From: Planctomycetota bacterium
Lineage (GTDB): Bacteria; Planctomycetota; Phycisphaerae; Tepidisphaerales; Tepidisphaeraceae
Direction of reading: 5' to 3'
Assembly: GCA_026693085.1 (NCBI GenBank)
Contig: JAPLNB010000159.1
Span: 1-59,345 of the forward strand
Length of the DNA: 59,345 nucleotides
Both the position numbers and the translations under genes were made by a program. Under the pieces are notes generated by a model, which saw nothing but the letters and a program-made list of their open reading frames with translations, searched no databases and was not told the origin of the DNA. Shown one piece after another: positions 26,452-35,135 of the stretch. The first letter of the stretch is position 1, and each line of letters starts with the position of its first letter.

Positions 26452-27699
26452 TTAGTGCGACAATTCTTTCTGTTCGGTGCTGCTCACGGCAGCGTTGGGG
26501 TTTGCTGCGGAGGGGCGCGATTCGGCGGCGGCGCCATTTTTCGCAGCCGGGGGGGCCGGGTTGGCAGCGGCGGTGGCGGTCTTGGCAGCCTCAACGTGGA
26601 CCGACCAGATATTCTCGTGGCCGCTGCGGTCGCTGACGAAGTAGATACGGTTGTCTACGGCCCAGACCGGTGAGAGGTTTGTCGAGTCGCCATCGGTAAG
26701 GCGTTGGCGGCCGGAGCCGTCGGCCGAGGCCAGCCAGACATCCTGGGGGCCGTTGGACTGGGCGGCGTCGGGGCGATTGGGCTGGAGGATGGTGGTGAAC
26801 ACCAGGCGGCTGCCATCCGGGCTCCAGGCGGGGGAAATGACGGCGGCGTTCGAGCTGACGGCGACCTCGGTCACGCGGGTAGGCTCGCCATTGACCAGGT
26901 CGACGGTCCAGATGCTGAACCAGCGCGAACCACGCTGCCGAGCACGTTGGAAGGCGATCCGTTCAACGTCTTTGCGAGGGGACCAGGCGGGGAAGAGGCC
27001 TTGGCCGATGATGCGCTTCTCACGGCTGGTCAGGTCGACCACCCACATCTCCCATTGATCGCTGCGGGGGGAGAGGGCGCAGTAGACCAGGCGATTGCCG
27101 TCGGGGCTGAAGCTGGGGTGCATTTCCTGGGCGGGGGTGTTGGTGATCTGCTCGGCGTTCTTGCCGTCGATGTCCATCAGGTAGATATCCCAATTGCCGG
27201 AACGCGTGGAGCAGAAGGCGATGCGTTTGCCGTCGGGACTGAAGGCGGGCTGGACATCGGGAGCAGAGTCGCTTGTTAGCTGGATTACGCTAGTGCCATC
27301 AACTCGCTGAAGATAGATGTCGGGACGTTCGTTGTGGCGGGTGCTGGTAAAGGCGAGCCATTTGCCCGTGGGGTCGATCGCGGCATCGGCGTCGTAGCCT
27401 TCGTCGCAGGTCGTATGCTGTTGGAAGCCGAACTCGATGCCGGCGGGAGCGGAGCGGCGTTCGATGCCATCGAACTCGCCGAAGATGTTGATCGCGGAGG
27501 GCACAGCGGGCTGCGGGACGGCGGCGACGTGGGCGGGCTCGGGTTGGCTCTGGGGGGGCGCGGTTTGGGCAATAGCCGGCGGGGAAGCGGGCTGGTCCGT
27601 ACCGGCCGACGGCAGCAGCGAGCAGCCGGAGGCGCAAACCACCGCCCCGAAGACGACGCCGCAGGCAAGCCACTTCAGCATTCGGTAGTTCATGCTCAT
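26452..27699 (-). CDS. TolB-like beta-propeller lipoprotein
   Basis: This 415-residue protein has a lipobox (VVCASGC) and a proline/alanine-rich linker, then WD40/PD40 repeats of the TolB type: ADAAIDPTGKWLAFTSTRHNERPDIYLQRVDGTS, VQPAFSPDGKRIAFCSTRSGNWDIYLMDIDG, MHPSFSPDGNRLVYCAL and ISPAWSPDGSRLVFTTI. An A/P-rich tail closes it. True TolB is periplasmic and not lipid-anchored, so this is a TolB-related lipoprotein. The ATG at 27699 is chosen; 27693 is possible. Confidence 0.85.
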   Translation of the reverse strand: MSMNYRMLKWLACGVVFGAVVCASGCSLLPSAGTDQPASPPAIAQTAPPQSQPEPAHVAAVPQPAVPSAINIFGEFDGIERRSAPAGIEFGFQQHTTCDEGYDADAAIDPTGKWLAFTSTRHNERPDIYLQRVDGTSVIQLTSDSAPDVQPAFSPDGKRIAFCSTRSGNWDIYLMDIDGKNAEQITNTPAQEMHPSFSPDGNRLVYCALSPRSDQWEMWVVDLTSREKRIIGQGLFPAWSPRKDVERIAFQRARQRGSRWFSIWTVDLVNGEPTRVTEVAVSSNAAVISPAWSPDGSRLVFTTILQPNRPDAAQSNGPQDVWLASADGSGRQRLTDGDSTNLSPVWAVDNRIYFVSDRSGHENIWSVHVEAAKTATAAANPAPPAAKNGAAAESRPSAANPNAAVSSTEQKELSH

Positions 27700-27921
27700 A
27701 GATCTCTTTCGTTCCGGAGAAAACGGAGTGGCGAATTCCGTGGAAGCTGTTCCTCCGTCGCTATCGGCATAAACGGACCTCATGGTGAGGCGGCGCGAAC
27801 TCGCGAGCCTATGAAACGGTTATCGGACGAAGACGGGCGAAGACAAGAAAAAATCGGCGCAGAAAGCAGAAACCGGAAGATGGAAGATGGAAGATGGAAG
27901 CGACGCCGTAAAGCCCGGGGC

Positions 27922-28662
27922 CTACTGCGGCTGGGCGGCACGTTGAGAACGGCGGCGGGGCTCGAACAGTTCAACCATCTGGTTAACTCGCCAGGCGCCT
28001 TCGGGGGACTTCTGGAAGGCCATGGTCAGCCGGCGATCGCGATCGCGGTAGTTCTGGAAATGCAGTATCCCATAGGTGTAAGCCATCAGACCACCGTCGC
28101 CGATGGGAGGGGAGAATTGGACGCAGTCGTTGCCGTACATTTCGCGTAGAGGGCCAAAACGATCGGCCGCCTGCTGGTTGGTCCAGACCTGGATGAATTG
28201 GTCAAGGGTGACTCTGGCTTTGAATTCCGGATCGAGCAGGGCGTAGGCGGCGGGGTGGTTGCCGGCCACGATGAAGTCGCCGAACTGTTTGACGAGCTGG
28301 GTAACCTTCTGGGCCTCGGCGGATTCGGCGTGCTGCTGGCGGATATGGTTGGCCAGGACAGTGCCGGCAAAGACGACGGAGAGGACGATGCCAAGCCAAG
28401 CCAGGCCCTTGCCGCCCTGGGTGCCGTTGCTGGTATGGATCTTCCAGAGGGACCAGACGCCGCAGATCAATGCCGTCAGGCCGATGATGAGGAAGAAGAC
28501 GCCGACGAAAGCAAGCGAGGTAGCCAGCCCGAGGACAGCGGCCGTAACGGCGAAGCTGTTGATAGCGACGTAGTCCTGTGTCGCGACGCCAGCCGTCATG
28601 GACATTTTATGGAGCGCCCCGATCGGGTCGGAGGATTGCATTTGCGGTTCAAGTTCGGACAT
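27922..28662 (-). CDS. Membrane protein with two TM helices (DUF4190-like) and an extracytoplasmic domain
   Basis: This 246-residue protein has two hydrophobic helices: SFAVTAAVLGLATSLAFVGVFFLIIGLTALICGVWSLW and GKGLAWLGIVLSVVFAGTVLANHI. They resemble the DUF4190 pair. A soluble domain follows (TQLVKQFGDFIVAGNHPAAYALLDPEFKARVTLDQFIQVWTNQQAADRFG...) that looks like an NTF2-type or SnoaL-like fold with a variable role. The start at 28662 removes an Arg-rich extension. Unknown function. Confidence 0.7.
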   Translation of the reverse strand: MSELEPQMQSSDPIGALHKMSMTAGVATQDYVAINSFAVTAAVLGLATSLAFVGVFFLIIGLTALICGVWSLWKIHTSNGTQGGKGLAWLGIVLSVVFAGTVLANHIRQQHAESAEAQKVTQLVKQFGDFIVAGNHPAAYALLDPEFKARVTLDQFIQVWTNQQAADRFGPLREMYGNDCVQFSPPIGDGGLMAYTYGILHFQNYRDRDRRLTMAFQKSPEGAWRVNQMVELFEPRRRSQRAAQPQ

Positions 28663-28741
28663 AGGGATTTCCGATTCTGTTAGAACGGACCGAACAGCAG
28701 AACCGGTCCGTCGGTTTCGCCGCATTGAAAGTTAACACCCT

Positions 28742-28927
28742 ATGTCAAAACGTCAACTGATTGATGATATTCGCCAACTCAACCCGACCGCGCAGCCGCA
28801 GTTCTTGGCGCAATTCGACGAGGAAGAACTGCAACAGTACCTGGATCATGTGAAGAGCGCTTTGGGCGGAAGTATCTATATTGACGGCCGGGCCAAGAAG
28901 AAGGGGGACCTGCGGAAGGTATCGTAG
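28742..28927 (+). CDS. Small conserved-looking protein, 61 residues
   Basis: The product MSKRQLIDDIRQLNPTAQPQFLAQFDEEELQQYLDHVKSAL has a charged, helical character and a short basic tail (GRAKKKGDLRKV). Such helix-rich small proteins are common among planctomycetes. The frame lies between a divergent membrane-protein gene and the GTPase pair, 58 bases before the latter. A ribosome-binding site is not obvious. Confidence 0.65.
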   Translation: MSKRQLIDDIRQLNPTAQPQFLAQFDEEELQQYLDHVKSALGGSIYIDGRAKKKGDLRKVS

Positions 28928-28985
28928 GGGTCAGGGACAGCGGGAGCTTTGCACTTTGGCTTACAGAAGCCTAAGTTGTGGGGTC

Positions 28986-30731
28986 ATGGCGGATCGTATT
29001 GACACCCTTGGGACTGGTCTGGCGGCGCTGGACCGGGAATTGGGGAGCATCGGGGCAGTGGGTTCGCTCGCGGCGGCGGTCGAGCGGTGGCGGACGGATT
29101 GCCTGGCGATGTTGTTTCACCTTCGTGACAAGGGGGGGCATCGGCCGCTGGTGGGGGTTCTGGGGGGAACGGGCACGGGGAAAAGCACGGTTGTCAATCG
29201 GTTGATGGAAGCGGAGGTATCGGCCACGTCGTTGCGGCGGACGTTTACCAGTGGGGCGATTGCGATCGCCAAGAACGCGGGGGATGTGCCGGATGGGTGG
29301 CTGGGGTTGCCGCGGGAGGTTGGGGGTGGCGGGGCAGTGCGGGGGCGGGTGGGGGTGCTCGCGGTGGTGGAACTGGATCGGCCGCTGACGACCGCAATCA
29401 CACTGGTTGATACGCCAGACCTCGATGGGGATCAGCCGGTTCATCAGGCCGAGGCGGACCGGGTATTTCGGTGGGCGCAGGCGATGGTGTTCCTGGTGAC
29501 GCCGGAAAAATACCAGATGACCGAATTGCTGCCGTACTACCGGCTGGCCAAGCGCTATGCGCTGCCGGCGGTGTTTGTGATGAACAAATGCGAGGAGGCG
29601 GAGGTCCTGGAGGACTACCGGCGGCAGCTTGGGCAGCGGGAATGGGCGGATGCGCGCGTGTTTGCGATACCGCGGGATGATGCGGCGTATGAGCCGGCGG
29701 AGGATCGTGCGCTTCCGAGTCTGCGGGGGACACTGGCGGAGTTGCCGGAGGTGATCAATAAGCAGAAGCAGGAGATTCGCCGAGGGGCGATGGGGCTGCG
29801 GCTGCGGGATTTGCTCGGCCGGCTGGATGATCAGATCCTCGAGCCGATGCGGCAGCAGAGGGCGGAGGTGGATCGGCTGACGGAGACGCTCCGGGCGATG
29901 GCGTCACCGGCGGCAGGGGTGGACGTGAGCCCGGTGACGCAGCAGTTGCAGCGGCGGCTTCAGGAGCAGAGCGTGCTGTACCTGATGGGGCCACAACGGA
30001 TACTCGACCGGGTGCGGCAGGTGCCGGGGCTGCTGGTGAGACTGCCGCGAACCGCGTGGGATGTGCTGGTGAAAGGGCGGGGCGTGCATCTGGCAGAGCC
30101 GGGGCAAGCGGGGGCGGCCTCGAGGGCAGTGCCGGATTTCCCGAAGCTCTTGGCGGATCAGTTTACGATTTTGCAGAGCCGGGTTGAGGATTTGCTGTTG
30201 AGCAGTCCCACGGGGGCCGGATGGATGAATCGCGGGGGAGAGTCGTATCGGCAGGTGAAGATGCCGCCGGCGGAAGCGGGGAAGATCGCCGACGAGGAGT
30301 TGGCGGGGTTGAAGGCGTGGCTCGAGCAGCGATGGCATGGGACGCCACGGGATACGGCGGTTTTGATGAAGCTGCTCAAGCTGCTGCCGGGGGGCAAGAA
30401 GCTGACGAAGTGGTCGGAAGCAGCGCCCTATCTGCTGGCGGCTGTGGTCGCGGCGCACCATGCGTTTCTCGGGCCCGTGGACCTGATTGTTCTCGGCTCG
30501 TACAGCCTGGCGATGTGGCTGGGGGAGAAATTGAGCAATGAGGTGACGTGGCGGACGCGGCAGGCGAACCGCCGAATCGGGGAGCGGTTTGCGGAGCTGT
30601 CGCAGGAACAAATCGAGCGGGTATGCGTCTGGCTGGAAAAACAGGCGCCGAGCGCCCAGGAAATCCGGAAGCTCACGCGGATGGCGGAGTCGGTGGCGGA
30701 GATGATGGACGAAACGTTGGTGCGTGGATGA
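28986..30731 (+). CDS. Membrane-associated P-loop GTPase, first of a coupled pair
   Basis: This 581-residue protein has a complete GTPase fold: G1 GGTGTGKS (60-67), G3 LVDTPDLDGD (about 141-149), G4 NKCE (200-203). After a helical middle (about 250-470) comes a hydrophobic stretch (YLLAAVVAAHHAFLGPVDLIVLGSYSLAMWL) and an amphipathic C-terminal helix. The layout resembles dynamin-like or ribosome-binding membrane GTPases. In G3 the usual DxxG glycine is aspartate (DTPD). The stop overlaps the next start (ATGA), which encodes a partner of almost the same size. Confidence 0.82.
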   Translation: MADRIDTLGTGLAALDRELGSIGAVGSLAAAVERWRTDCLAMLFHLRDKGGHRPLVGVLGGTGTGKSTVVNRLMEAEVSATSLRRTFTSGAIAIAKNAGDVPDGWLGLPREVGGGGAVRGRVGVLAVVELDRPLTTAITLVDTPDLDGDQPVHQAEADRVFRWAQAMVFLVTPEKYQMTELLPYYRLAKRYALPAVFVMNKCEEAEVLEDYRRQLGQREWADARVFAIPRDDAAYEPAEDRALPSLRGTLAELPEVINKQKQEIRRGAMGLRLRDLLGRLDDQILEPMRQQRAEVDRLTETLRAMASPAAGVDVSPVTQQLQRRLQEQSVLYLMGPQRILDRVRQVPGLLVRLPRTAWDVLVKGRGVHLAEPGQAGAASRAVPDFPKLLADQFTILQSRVEDLLLSSPTGAGWMNRGGESYRQVKMPPAEAGKIADEELAGLKAWLEQRWHGTPRDTAVLMKLLKLLPGGKKLTKWSEAAPYLLAAVVAAHHAFLGPVDLIVLGSYSLAMWLGEKLSNEVTWRTRQANRRIGERFAELSQEQIERVCVWLEKQAPSAQEIRKLTRMAESVAEMMDETLVRG

Positions 30732-32464
30732 TCCAGGAGTATCGGCAACTCGTCGAGGAGATCGCGCAGGAGACCGGCGTCGAAAAGCCGAACCTGCTGG
30801 ACGAAGGCGCGCCGGTGCTGGAGGCGTCGGCGCTGCGCCAGGGAGAAGCGATGTACCTGGTGGGATTGATCGGCGGGAAGGATGTCGGCAAAAGCTCGCT
30901 GGTCAATGCGCTGGTGGGGCAGGAGATCACCGCCAGGACATCCTACGGACCAGGGACCGAGATCGTGATCGCCTATGCGCATGAGGGACAGGCGGACGCG
31001 CTGAAGGAGTTGCTCGAGCGGGAAGTGAAGGGTCAATACCGGATCGTGACCCACCGGATCAAGCAGCTTTACCGGCAGGTGCTGTTGGATCTGCCGGATA
31101 TTGATAGCCATTACGTGCAGCACATCGAGGTGACGCGGCGGATGCTGCGGCACATGCTGTTTCCGATCTGGCTGCAAAGCGTGGAGAAGTACGCGGATCG
31201 ACGGCCTCGGGAATTGCTGGCGAGGGTGTCGGAGGGGAACGCGCCGCGGAATTTTGTGTTCTGCCTGAACAAGGTGGACCAGGTGATCGCTCGCGAGGGC
31301 GAGGCGGCGGTGCGGGAATTGGGCGAAGACTATGCGCAGCGGATTGCACAGCAGTTGAAGCTCGAAGAACGGCCACGGGTGTGGCTGATCAGCGCGACCC
31401 ATCCGGAAGCGTACGATCTGCCAGGTTTGCGGAAGATGCTGGGGGATCAGAAGTCGGAAGAGGCGGTGGGGATTTCGCAGCGGTGGGCGGAGCAGAGGCA
31501 AGGGGCGTCACTGGCGGAGTGGGTCGAGCGGCAGAACCTTTCACAGAAACTGGGGGCGCTGGCACGGGTGGAATCGGCGGCGGAGGAAGAATTGGCGGCG
31601 CGGGTGGGAGTCGGGCTGATTGACGGCGTGCTGCCGAGCATTCTGGACGACCCGGCGTATCGGCTGTCGCTTGGCGATGAGCTGATGCAGGAGCGCGTGG
31701 GGCGATGGCCGGTGGTGAACGTGCTGCACGTTCTGGTGGGGCCGGTGCAGACGATGCTGAGATTGCGATTGCCGGTGGAACAGCAGCGGGGGCTACGGCG
31801 GGCGGATGATCTGGTGGCGACGCATTTGCGGGAGGTGGACCGACCCGATTCGGGACGATCGGTCGCGGGGCTGGTGCAGGCGACGTTTGCGTTCTTGCAG
31901 CAGTCGTCGCCGCTGGTCAGCCGGGTGTATGAGGGGCGAAAGCTGTGGGAGCCGGCCGAGGCAGAACACGCGGAAGCCGACCTGAAACGGCGGCTCGCGG
32001 CGACCATCGAGCGGCAGCGGTCGGTGATCCGGTCGCGGCTGTCGTCGGGCGGGGCGATCGGGGCAATGGTGCGGATCGTGTTGACCATCGGGGCGCTGCT
32101 GTGGTTTCCGTTCGCACAACCGATTCTCCAGGCGTGGATGGAGCCGGGGCACGGGAGCTTCGCCTTTCTGGTCGTGCAGGTGCTGGGGGTGAGTTATCTG
32201 CTGAAAAATGTGGCGTTCCTGGCGGTGTACCTTGCGGTGCTGTGGCTGATCCTGAAATGGGACACGCAGCGGCGGGTGGATCGGTGGCTGGGCAGATGGC
32301 AAAGCAGCGATAGTCTCGATCCCACGCTGAACCTGGCCGGGCAGGTGGCCGAGTGGAGCGAGGAGATCCTGTCGCCGATCCGGCGGTCACGGGCGAAAAT
32401 GGAAGAACTCGTTCGCCGGGCGGGTGAATTGCGGCAGGGCGTCGAGACAAGCCAAGCGGCATGA
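30728..32464 (+). CDS. Membrane-associated P-loop GTPase, second of a coupled pair
   Basis: Start ATG 30728 overlaps the previous stop; a longer in-frame extension is dropped. The 578-residue product has G1 GGKDVGKS (49-56), G3 LLDLPDIDSH (around 119-128), G4 NKVD (181-184), a helical middle, and two transmembrane helices near the C-terminus (GAMVRIVLTIGALLWFPF; FLVVQVLGVSYLLKNVAFLAVYLAVLWLILKW). The G3 glycine is again replaced (LPDID). Both proteins share size, layout and this G3 variant, so they probably function together at the membrane. Confidence 0.82.
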   Translation: MIQEYRQLVEEIAQETGVEKPNLLDEGAPVLEASALRQGEAMYLVGLIGGKDVGKSSLVNALVGQEITARTSYGPGTEIVIAYAHEGQADALKELLEREVKGQYRIVTHRIKQLYRQVLLDLPDIDSHYVQHIEVTRRMLRHMLFPIWLQSVEKYADRRPRELLARVSEGNAPRNFVFCLNKVDQVIAREGEAAVRELGEDYAQRIAQQLKLEERPRVWLISATHPEAYDLPGLRKMLGDQKSEEAVGISQRWAEQRQGASLAEWVERQNLSQKLGALARVESAAEEELAARVGVGLIDGVLPSILDDPAYRLSLGDELMQERVGRWPVVNVLHVLVGPVQTMLRLRLPVEQQRGLRRADDLVATHLREVDRPDSGRSVAGLVQATFAFLQQSSPLVSRVYEGRKLWEPAEAEHAEADLKRRLAATIERQRSVIRSRLSSGGAIGAMVRIVLTIGALLWFPFAQPILQAWMEPGHGSFAFLVVQVLGVSYLLKNVAFLAVYLAVLWLILKWDTQRRVDRWLGRWQSSDSLDPTLNLAGQVAEWSEEILSPIRRSRAKMEELVRRAGELRQGVETSQAA

Positions 32465-32595
32465 GAAGCAAATGGTTGACGGGGCTGTGGGTGCTCATCA
32501 GGCTGCTGTTTGTGGGGCCGCCGGCGGGGCTGATGTTGCATCGCCGCAGAAGAGAAAAGCGGATCGCCCGCATTGGCCCCCCTCATTGCCGCTGA
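32461..32595 (+). CDS. Tiny predicted membrane protein after the GTPase pair
   Basis: A 44-codon frame starts at ATG 32461, overlapping the GTPase stop (ATGA). Its product is MRSKWLTGLWVLIRLLFVGP, then PAGLMLHRRRREKRIARIG: a basic N-terminus, one hydrophobic helix and a very basic tail. It ends inside the convergent minus-strand gene. No homologue is recognised. The coupling and membrane character fit a third member of the GTPase unit, but such a short frame may be chance. Confidence 0.45.
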   Translation: MRSKWLTGLWVLIRLLFVGPPAGLMLHRRRREKRIARIGPPHCR

Positions 32596-33236
32596 ATGGT
32601 CGGCCACAGCGCGACGGTGCACAGGCTATGCCCGATGCGGTCGAGGATCGGCACGCCGCGCACCTGCCGGAAACCCGCGAGGACTTCTTTCTGCGCCAAC
32701 ACAGTCTCGAAGAGGTCCAGATCCTTCTCCAGTATCTGGGCCGATTCGTTGAAGACGATCAGCACCAACGCCGCCTCGTGGATCAGAGTATCCTGCTCCA
32801 TTTTGCGAAGATCTTCGACAACGGCCGATCGCCACTGCGGCGAATAGCCCGTATGACGAACGCCAGGCTCGCGAAACTGGTACGCCACTTTGATTTCCAG
32901 CCACAGCGCGTCCGACGGACTGCATTGGCACGCCGGGTCAAACAGCGTCGGCTCCGCCGTATCGCGCTTGAGCGGCGAGCCTTTGGGAGCGAGGACCAGG
33001 TCGCATCGGAGCCGGTGGGATCGCTTGGCGGAAGCAGTCGAGGGATAGTGAACCTCGCGGGCAACTTCGTGATGGGTGGACAGATGGGTTGCCAGCACGG
33101 TGTGAAAGGAAAGCTCGTCCATGGAATCCAGGCCATAGACGGCCTGTTCGAGGCGAAGCGCATCCTCGGCCAATTGGAGCGATTCGGCCAGGTGATCGGT
33201 GATGGTGGAAAGATCGTACAGCACGGCGATGTTCAA
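32583..33236 (-). CDS. Putative PD-(D/E)XK-fold protein
   Basis: This 217-residue protein starts at TTG 33236, overlapping the PAP2 stop (TTGA); a GTG at 33224 is possible and the ATG further upstream belongs to antisense sequence. The pattern RLRCDLVLAP (D79) followed by LWLEIKVAY (E114-x-K116) matches the PD-(D/E)XK nuclease core with a spacing of about 35 residues. Helices such as PQWRSAVVEDLRKMEQDTLIHEAALVLIVFNES follow. The function is unassigned; the nuclease assignment rests only on this motif. Confidence 0.6.
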   Translation of the reverse strand: MNIAVLYDLSTITDHLAESLQLAEDALRLEQAVYGLDSMDELSFHTVLATHLSTHHEVAREVHYPSTASAKRSHRLRCDLVLAPKGSPLKRDTAEPTLFDPACQCSPSDALWLEIKVAYQFREPGVRHTGYSPQWRSAVVEDLRKMEQDTLIHEAALVLIVFNESAQILEKDLDLFETVLAQKEVLAGFRQVRGVPILDRIGHSLCTVALWPTIQRQ

Positions 33237-33805
33237 GCTTGCAGAAGACGCAGGGTCAACCAAGCGACGCCATAACCCAGCGCAAAGCCGGCGAGGATGT
33301 CGCTGGGCCAGTGCGCATCCATGAGATAACGCAGGCCGGCGCAGAGGATGGCGAGGGTCCAGAAGATGGCGGCGGCCGGGGGATAGAAGTGGGCCAGGAC
33401 AACGGTCATGGCGACGGCGCTGGCGGTGTGGGAAGAGGGAAAACTTTCGCGGGAGCTGACGTGACGGAAGGTGGGACCGAGGAATCGCCCGGCATTTTCG
33501 CGATTGGGGCGGACGCGGCCGAGCAGACGCTTCACCATGACAGCGACCAAACCCGTCGCGAAGACGGCCGCCAGGAGAGGCATGAAGACGGGGATCGTAC
33601 GGTGAAGAAGGCGGCGATCGAGCCGCCAGAGCACCAGAGCAACGACGACGGCGCACGCGCCCTGCCCGTATTGGGCAAACCAGCGGCTTTCACGCTTGAG
33701 GTCGCCTTTGAACGTCAGTTGCAGCGTGACCGGAGCGCCAAAACGCTCGATGAGCATCATGGCGGCGGTGGCGATCAGGAAAATGGACAAAACGGTCAGG
33801 TCCAT
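33233..33805 (-). CDS. PAP2-family phosphatase
   Basis: This 190-residue membrane enzyme dephosphorylates lipid or isoprenoid phosphates. The three family motifs are present: KRLLGRVRPN, RESFPSSHTASAVAM and LRYLMDAHWPSD with the catalytic histidines. Several hydrophobic helices surround them. The ATG at 33805 starts MDLTVLSIFLIATAAMML; a longer frame adds a P/S-rich, untypical N-terminus. It lies 133 bases after the LacI gene and overlaps the next gene, so it is probably co-transcribed. Confidence 0.88.
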   Translation of the reverse strand: MDLTVLSIFLIATAAMMLIERFGAPVTLQLTFKGDLKRESRWFAQYGQGACAVVVALVLWRLDRRLLHRTIPVFMPLLAAVFATGLVAVMVKRLLGRVRPNRENAGRFLGPTFRHVSSRESFPSSHTASAVAMTVVLAHFYPPAAAIFWTLAILCAGLRYLMDAHWPSDILAGFALGYGVAWLTLRLLQA

Positions 33806-33938
33806 ACGATCGAGTGGGGGAAAGCTAAGAGACGGAGGGGAAAAAGTAAAATGGAGAGAGTTTGCGAAGCCGCGACCCGGAGAAAGACTTCGTCGCACTT
33901 CACCGTATTGGCTCGGCGGGAGGCTAGCCATCCCAGAT

Positions 33939-34931
33939 CTAAGCGGGTTGGGTGCGGGCAAGGAGCAGGGACTGGAAATGCCGGTTGGCGACGGCACGGG
34001 TGGGAAGGACGAGGGCTTCGGCCTTGATTTCCTCACCTTTGAGCTGCGGGAGCAGTTGGCGGACACAGCTTTCGGCCAGGAGGGGAACGTCCTGCACGCT
34101 GCAGATGATGGGGATCGGGAGCAGGTCCATCATGGCGATCTCATCGAAGCAGCCGATGGTGGGCGGGTTGTCGGCTTCCACAAGAGCATCGATGACGCCT
34201 TGGCCGAGGTAGTTGTTTGTGCAGACGATGGCGTCGGGCTGGATCTGGAGGAATTTGATGTACGCCTGGCGGCCGGTATCGCGCTGGGCGGGGCCTTCGT
34301 GGCGGGCGATGACGTCGAAACGAGCGGAAACCAGTTCATTGCGGCGGCGGTGGGTAACGATGTGCTGTGGGCCGCAGACGACGGCGATTCTCTCAACGCC
34401 AACGCGCTGGAGGGTGTCGCAGAGGATGGTGGCGGCCTGTTCCTGGTCGCTGCTGACGCTGGCCAAGATGCCGGGGATGGGGCGATCGAGGATGACCAGG
34501 GGCAGGTCGGCCGGGAGCACCTCGGTCAGGGCATTCTTAGTGCACAGGACGGGAACAACGATCAGCCCGTCGATTCCCTTGCTGGGCAGCAGTTGTAGAT
34601 GCTCCAGCTCGAGCTGCGCGTCTTCGCCGCTGTTGCAGAGCATCAGGGAGTAGCCGTGGTGGCGGAGGCTTTGCTCGATGAGGCTGGCCATCTGGCCAAA
34701 CCAGGGGTTGGCAATGTCGCTGACGAGCAGCGCCACGGTATTGGAGCGGCGGGTGCGGAGCGAGCGCGCAACGAGGTTCGGCCGATAGCCCAGGCGATGC
34801 GCGGCGTCGATGACGCGAAGTCGCGTGGCCTGGCCGATGCGAGCGGCACTGGCCCCGCCGGTCAGGACGCGGCTGACGGTGCTGACGCTCGTATTCGTTT
34901 CCCTGGCGATGTCGTGAAGTGTTGGCTGCAC
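33939..34931 (-). CDS. LacI-family transcriptional regulator
   Basis: The GTG at 34931, with GGAG just before it, starts MQPTLHDIARETNTSVSTVSRVLTGGASAARIGQATRLRVIDAAHRLGYRPNLVARSLRTRRSNTV: the helix-turn-helix and hinge of LacI repressors. The ligand-binding domain follows (VALLVSDIANPWFGQMASLIEQSLRHHGYSLMLCNSGED ... IGCFDEIAMMDLL). The product has 330 residues. LacI proteins usually bind sugars or nucleosides; the effector here is unknown. It may control the following PAP2 gene. Confidence 0.9.
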   Translation of the reverse strand: MQPTLHDIARETNTSVSTVSRVLTGGASAARIGQATRLRVIDAAHRLGYRPNLVARSLRTRRSNTVALLVSDIANPWFGQMASLIEQSLRHHGYSLMLCNSGEDAQLELEHLQLLPSKGIDGLIVVPVLCTKNALTEVLPADLPLVILDRPIPGILASVSSDQEQAATILCDTLQRVGVERIAVVCGPQHIVTHRRRNELVSARFDVIARHEGPAQRDTGRQAYIKFLQIQPDAIVCTNNYLGQGVIDALVEADNPPTIGCFDEIAMMDLLPIPIICSVQDVPLLAESCVRQLLPQLKGEEIKAEALVLPTRAVANRHFQSLLLARTQPA

Positions 34932-35135
34932 GGTGACTCCGATGGGAGACGACCAATGCTCGCCATTGTACTCGCAAAAAAGTGAGGGAACAACCGGCAC
35001 AAGCGGCAAGCCAACTGAGACGGGGAATGACGCGGGCGGAGCGGGTTTGACGATGGCAGGCATCCAATGCTATTCTCTGCTGCGGCTTGGCATTTGAAGT
35101 GCAGCGAAGATCGCCGCGTTTACGCAGGAGCATCT

